From assembly GCA_013140935.1 (NCBI GenBank), contig JABFSD010000343.1, forward strand, positions 1-9,280: a stretch of 9,280 nucleotides of DNA, given 5' to 3'. A program made the translations under genes and the position numbers. Below, one piece after another: positions 6,525 to 9,280 of this stretch. The notes beneath the pieces were generated by a model. It searched no databases and was not told the DNA's origin. It worked only from the letters and a program-made list of their open reading frames with translations. The number at the start of each line of letters is the position of its first letter. Position 1 is the first letter of the stretch. This stretch comes from Acidobacteriota bacterium (GTDB lineage: Bacteria > Acidobacteriota > Blastocatellia > RBC074).

Positions 6525-7805
6525 TTAGGTAGCTGTCACTCTGACACAGAACTTGCGGTTGTCGTCGTGCGGCACATCGCGTTTGACCGTTGCTGTCCGC
6601 GTGCCGCAATTGCTGACAACAAGCACCAAGTGATCGGCTTTGTCGTAGTCAAGCCCCGCTACATCTACTTCAAGCACTAACCGCATAAGTTCTTTTTCTT
6701 TTGTAATAGGTGAAGGGCGCAATGGCCTTATTGGATCGCCCGGCCGCATTTCATCAGTGACAACTGCTAACTCAGCTTTTATCCGAGGAGGGTTAGAGAT
6801 TTTCCCCGCCTCGTAGCGCGCCTCCACTTGTACTTCTATTTGCAATCTTTTGACTTCGCCCTTCAACGCGATGCGGAAATAGCGGCAAGCCAGGTGGTCG
6901 AGTTCCCAATCAATTGATCTCTCGACCTGCCCTGGGCGGATGATAAAGCTCTCGCTCACTGCGCGTTCGCCAAAACGCGCGCGTAACTCTGGTGCGCACC
7001 AATCATTGCTGTGATCCCATAAAAAATATGAATCAAGGCAATAACCCGAGGCAAAGAGGTCGGTCTCATCAGGCAGGTGAGAGAGAAATATTTCTCCCGC
7101 AGGCGCTAACCGCTTCATCGCCTCCAATGGCGAGTCTTCGGGTATTGCCTGCTGCCAAACCCGATTCAAAAAACCCGGCACTTTTTTTTCCAGATAGTAT
7201 GCAAATAGACCCGCTTGATACCGCGCCCCCCAGTTATCAAGGGAGACTTCCGGCATTTCTACCCAGTTTTTCAGAAAGCGAAAGTGATCCTGGTTGCCAG
7301 GAATAAGAGTAATTTCCATTAAAACAGCCAATGCTTCGTCCACCCATTCCCATGGACGTGATTGCAGGTCGCCCAGAGGACGTTTTTGATGATTGAAAAC
7401 GTGCGTGGCTTCATGAATGGCTTCTGCGGCGGCGCGATGCAACTCAGCTTGTGGCGAAGGTTCAAAACTTCCGGCGGGCAGGCAAATATAGGCTTTCCCC
7501 TGCTCCGTTATTGAGGTGAAGGGGCTGCCATCTGCTACTGCCAGTTCAGAGATATCGAAGACGTAAACTTCGATGAGCCCGGCATCGCCGACTGCCGGAC
7601 GAGGGCGCGACCAGGGGGCCGCAGTTAGGTTTTGGTAAAGGCGTTCCAGCGCGTACAGATAAGTCTGGATAATCGTGCGGTCACGCACACCGTGGGCACC
7701 CAGTCCAACACCTGTCGGAGGGTTACGAAGCCCAAAATGAACAATAAAATTTTTGGATTTCGCTTCGAGCCGTAAGAGGTCTTTGATTTCGCTGAACCAT
7801 TTCAT
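6525..7805 (-). CDS. HExxH metalloprotease (gluzincin-like) lacking a signal peptide
   Basis: The 426-residue protein contains HEATH (131-135), with His131 and His135 as likely zinc ligands and Glu132 as the catalytic base. Downstream is WVDEALA, with Glu157 spaced as expected for the third ligand of gluzincin peptidases. The segment YQAGLFAYYLEKKVPGFLNR (196-215) resembles the helices that follow the active site in exported gluzincins. Residues about 295-426 look beta-rich and may form a binding domain. Such enzymes normally carry an export signal; this one starts MKWFSEIKDLLRLEAK and has no hydrophobic N-terminal segment, so it probably acts inside the cell. AGGAGG lies 11 bases before the ATG. 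It is the last gene of the receiver-TIR-protease cassette, 71 bases after the TIR gene. The substrate is unknown. Confidence 0.75.
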   Translation of the reverse strand: MKWFSEIKDLLRLEAKSKNFIVHFGLRNPPTGVGLGAHGVRDRTIIQTYLYALERLYQNLTAAPWSRPRPAVGDAGLIEVYVFDISELAVADGSPFTSITEQGKAYICLPAGSFEPSPQAELHRAAAEAIHEATHVFNHQKRPLGDLQSRPWEWVDEALAVLMEITLIPGNQDHFRFLKNWVEMPEVSLDNWGARYQAGLFAYYLEKKVPGFLNRVWQQAIPEDSPLEAMKRLAPAGEIFLSHLPDETDLFASGYCLDSYFLWDHSNDWCAPELRARFGERAVSESFIIRPGQVERSIDWELDHLACRYFRIALKGEVKRLQIEVQVEARYEAGKISNPPRIKAELAVVTDEMRPGDPIRPLRPSPITKEKELMRLVLEVDVAGLDYDKADHLVLVVSNCGTRTATVKRDVPHDDNRKFCVRVTAT

Positions 7806-7876
7806 CTTTGTAGCAGCCTCCTGTAAGTCTTGTTTATCATCCCTGTAATCACAAAAATGATTTATCTGGCGAGTCG

Positions 7877-8488
7877 CTAATATTTAATGCCTTTAGCTTT
7901 GAGCTTGTTGCGTTTCTTCTTTTCTTTTAGCATCGCCTTGAGGCAGTTACGCATAGCAACCAAATCGGAGCAATCAACTGCCTGATACATTTTTAGCTCT
8001 TTGGGAAGCTCACAATCAGCGAGCCTTATGGGGATGACAAAGATTGCTTCCCCCTTTTTTTCAGCCAATCTGCGTATTGCTTTCTGGAATTCTTTGTTTT
8101 TCGTTTTAAGCGACGCTTTACTTGGTTTGGACGATTGGCGTGCTAATTCAGCTAATTCATTCGTTATTTCGCCGATACGGTCTTCCTGTTTTTCAATTTC
8201 AAGGTTTGTTGCGTTTTGTATCTTCAGCGCAATTTCAACTTCTTGCTTAAGGAAGTTGCGTTTTCTCGTTGCCAGCTTGGCAACGGAACGTGGGGAGAGG
8301 CAGATAACGAAAAAATCTGATTGTTTGATGGCATGTTGAATATCTTTCCACCAGGCTACGCCGCCGGGCAGTCTTTCGGTATCCATCCAGGGGCGAAACC
8401 CTTGGTCGCTAAGGTATCGAAAGATTTTTCTTACCGGCTCGCTGTCTTCGCGTGCATAACTAAGAAAGACTTTGGGCTTGTCACTCAT
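7877..8488 (-). CDS. TIR-domain protein with an internal charged helical insertion
   Basis: The 203-residue protein begins with KVFLSYAREDSEPVRKIF (6-23), then GFRPWMDTERLPGG (30-43), DIQHAIKQSDFFVICLSP (49-66) and IFVIPIRLADCELP (149-162). These are the ordered strands and helices of a TIR_2-type domain. Glu83 in FLKQEVEIAL aligns by eye with the catalytic Glu of NADase TIR domains such as SARM1, so NAD cleavage is plausible. Between about residues 92 and 148 lies a Lys/Glu/Gln-rich, probably coiled-coil insertion that splits the domain. The C-terminus is very basic (about 188-201). The ATG start has AGGAAGG 7 bases upstream. Base composition is distinctly AT-richer than in the genes at 369-6411, suggesting horizontal acquisition. 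It sits between the receiver-domain gene and the protease gene on the same strand. Confidence 0.88.
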   Translation of the reverse strand: MSDKPKVFLSYAREDSEPVRKIFRYLSDQGFRPWMDTERLPGGVAWWKDIQHAIKQSDFFVICLSPRSVAKLATRKRNFLKQEVEIALKIQNATNLEIEKQEDRIGEITNELAELARQSSKPSKASLKTKNKEFQKAIRRLAEKKGEAIFVIPIRLADCELPKELKMYQAVDCSDLVAMRNCLKAMLKEKKKRNKLKAKGIKY

Positions 8489-8586
8489 GAGCGGGCCTTC
8501 CTGATGTTACCCATAGAGGTTAGGCAAACGCGGCAAGCAACCTTGGGGCTAAGGAATGCAGATGCGCTGGCAAACACCTCGAGTTT

Positions 8587-9249
8587 TTATTTTAGACTAA
8601 CGGTGACGGATTTTCCGTCTTCTTTTACTACGAAAAATTGTCGAATCAACTCTTTGGTCTTATCATTCAAGTCCGGCCAGAAGTCAATAATATCGCGTGA
8701 TAACCCGGCCAGTTGATGTGTGATGCCGCCCGCGGCACGAACCCGGTCACGTCCCATTCCTGCGCGAGCCGCCAAGGCTTCAGGGAAAACCGCTTTCAAG
8801 CGTGTTTCAAGGCTTTGGCCTTTCAGGAATTCCTTTAATTTTTTAAGCAGCTTCTCAGGCCAGATCACTTCCAGCTTAGAGAGATCAATCGCACTGTAAC
8901 CAACCTGCTCGCGATGCATTTGCACCATGTGTTCTTTCACGACTTTATCGTTGGGATGAGAAGTAATGTGTGCAATAAAGGCATGCGGCATCTTCTGCTG
9001 AATGTGGCGGCAAAGCACTTCCGAGCCTTCGGGATGCTCGCCTTTATCCAACGGAAGCCGGAAATCCAGGATAACCGCGTCGTATTCCCAACCTTCAGTT
9101 TCGGCTTTCCCCGCCCATTCCAACGCCTCCCTTACCGTGGCAGCTTGGTCTATTTGAGAATCAGGAAAATCCATAGTAATTAAATCAAAAAGTTGTTCGA
9201 GCGTATTTTTAATGTCTTCGACAATTAAAATGCGAAACGTGCTAGGCAT
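8587..9249 (-). CDS. Response-regulator receiver protein with unrecognised C-terminal region
   Basis: The 220-residue protein starts with a CheY-like receiver: acidic pair Glu11-Asp12 after ILIV, phospho-acceptor Asp62 in VILDFRLP, Thr96 in HITSH, and Lys125 in IDLSKL. All the positions needed for phosphorylation are present. Residues about 145-220 do not resemble a helix-turn-helix, GGDEF, HD-GYP or other standard output domain. They include a Gly/Arg-rich segment AARAGMGRDRVRAAGG (160-175) and a charged end. It may therefore act by protein-protein contact rather than by DNA binding. ATG 9249 is preceded by GAGGAG (9263-9258), 8 bases away. It is the first visible gene of the cassette; a sensor kinase could lie beyond the window. 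The TIR gene follows after 98 bases. Confidence 0.85.
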   Translation of the reverse strand: MPSTFRILIVEDIKNTLEQLFDLITMDFPDSQIDQAATVREALEWAGKAETEGWEYDAVILDFRLPLDKGEHPEGSEVLCRHIQQKMPHAFIAHITSHPNDKVVKEHMVQMHREQVGYSAIDLSKLEVIWPEKLLKKLKEFLKGQSLETRLKAVFPEALAARAGMGRDRVRAAGGITHQLAGLSRDIIDFWPDLNDKTKELIRQFFVVKEDGKSVTVSLK

Positions 9250-9280
9250 AATATTTTCTCCTCAAGCAAAACTATTAGGT

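Noticed and set aside
7847..7862. Small AATCA/TGATT hairpin between the TIR and protease genes
   Set aside because: The 5-base AT-rich stem is too weak to be a terminator or regulatory site with any confidence.

Overview
This window looks like the chromosome of a Gram-negative environmental bacterium. Acidobacteriota (perhaps Blastocatellia-like) is my best guess, from the mix of genes, the GC-rich left two thirds, the intergenic hairpins built from 9-base units and the occasional TTG start. The sequence does not prove this, and no rRNA, tRNA, CRISPR array or transposase is visible.

Positions 1-6411 are ordinary chromosome. On the minus strand, read right to left, comes a stress/redox group. 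It holds a universal stress protein (2860-2411), an FAD-dependent NADH dehydrogenase/sulfide:quinone reductase-like enzyme only 7 bases later (2403-1249), a three-BON-domain protein (1052-369), a terminator-like hairpin, and the start of a putative lipoprotein cut by the left edge. Divergent from this group is a plus-strand UMF1/Atg22-like MFS transporter (3098-4387). Its 3' end overlaps that of a convergent Pat-like GNAT acetyltransferase (4967-4350). An MgtC/SapB plus DUF4010 membrane protein follows on the minus strand (6411-5170). Two long intergenic palindromes (2900-3021 and 5032-5111) share a hidden design: different sequences, but both made of 9-base units resembling NAC(A/G)GG.

Positions 6525-9249 are different. 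GC content is lower (hand-counted 60-base rows in the TIR gene are about 38-42%, against 65% for a row in the MgtC-like gene). The region holds a three-gene minus-strand cassette. In transcription order it has a receiver-domain protein with an unrecognised C-terminal region, a TIR protein whose fold is interrupted by a charged coiled-coil-like insertion, and a HExxH metalloprotease. The protease resembles exported gluzincins but has no signal peptide. Each gene has its own Shine-Dalgarno sequence and the gaps are 98 and 71 bases.

I infer a signalling or defence operon in which a phosphorylation or protein-protein input (receiver) controls a TIR NADase/scaffold and an intracellular protease. 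The receiver + TIR + cytosolic gluzincin combination is the best candidate here for an undescribed system. A partner kinase or sensor, if there is one, would lie beyond position 9280.
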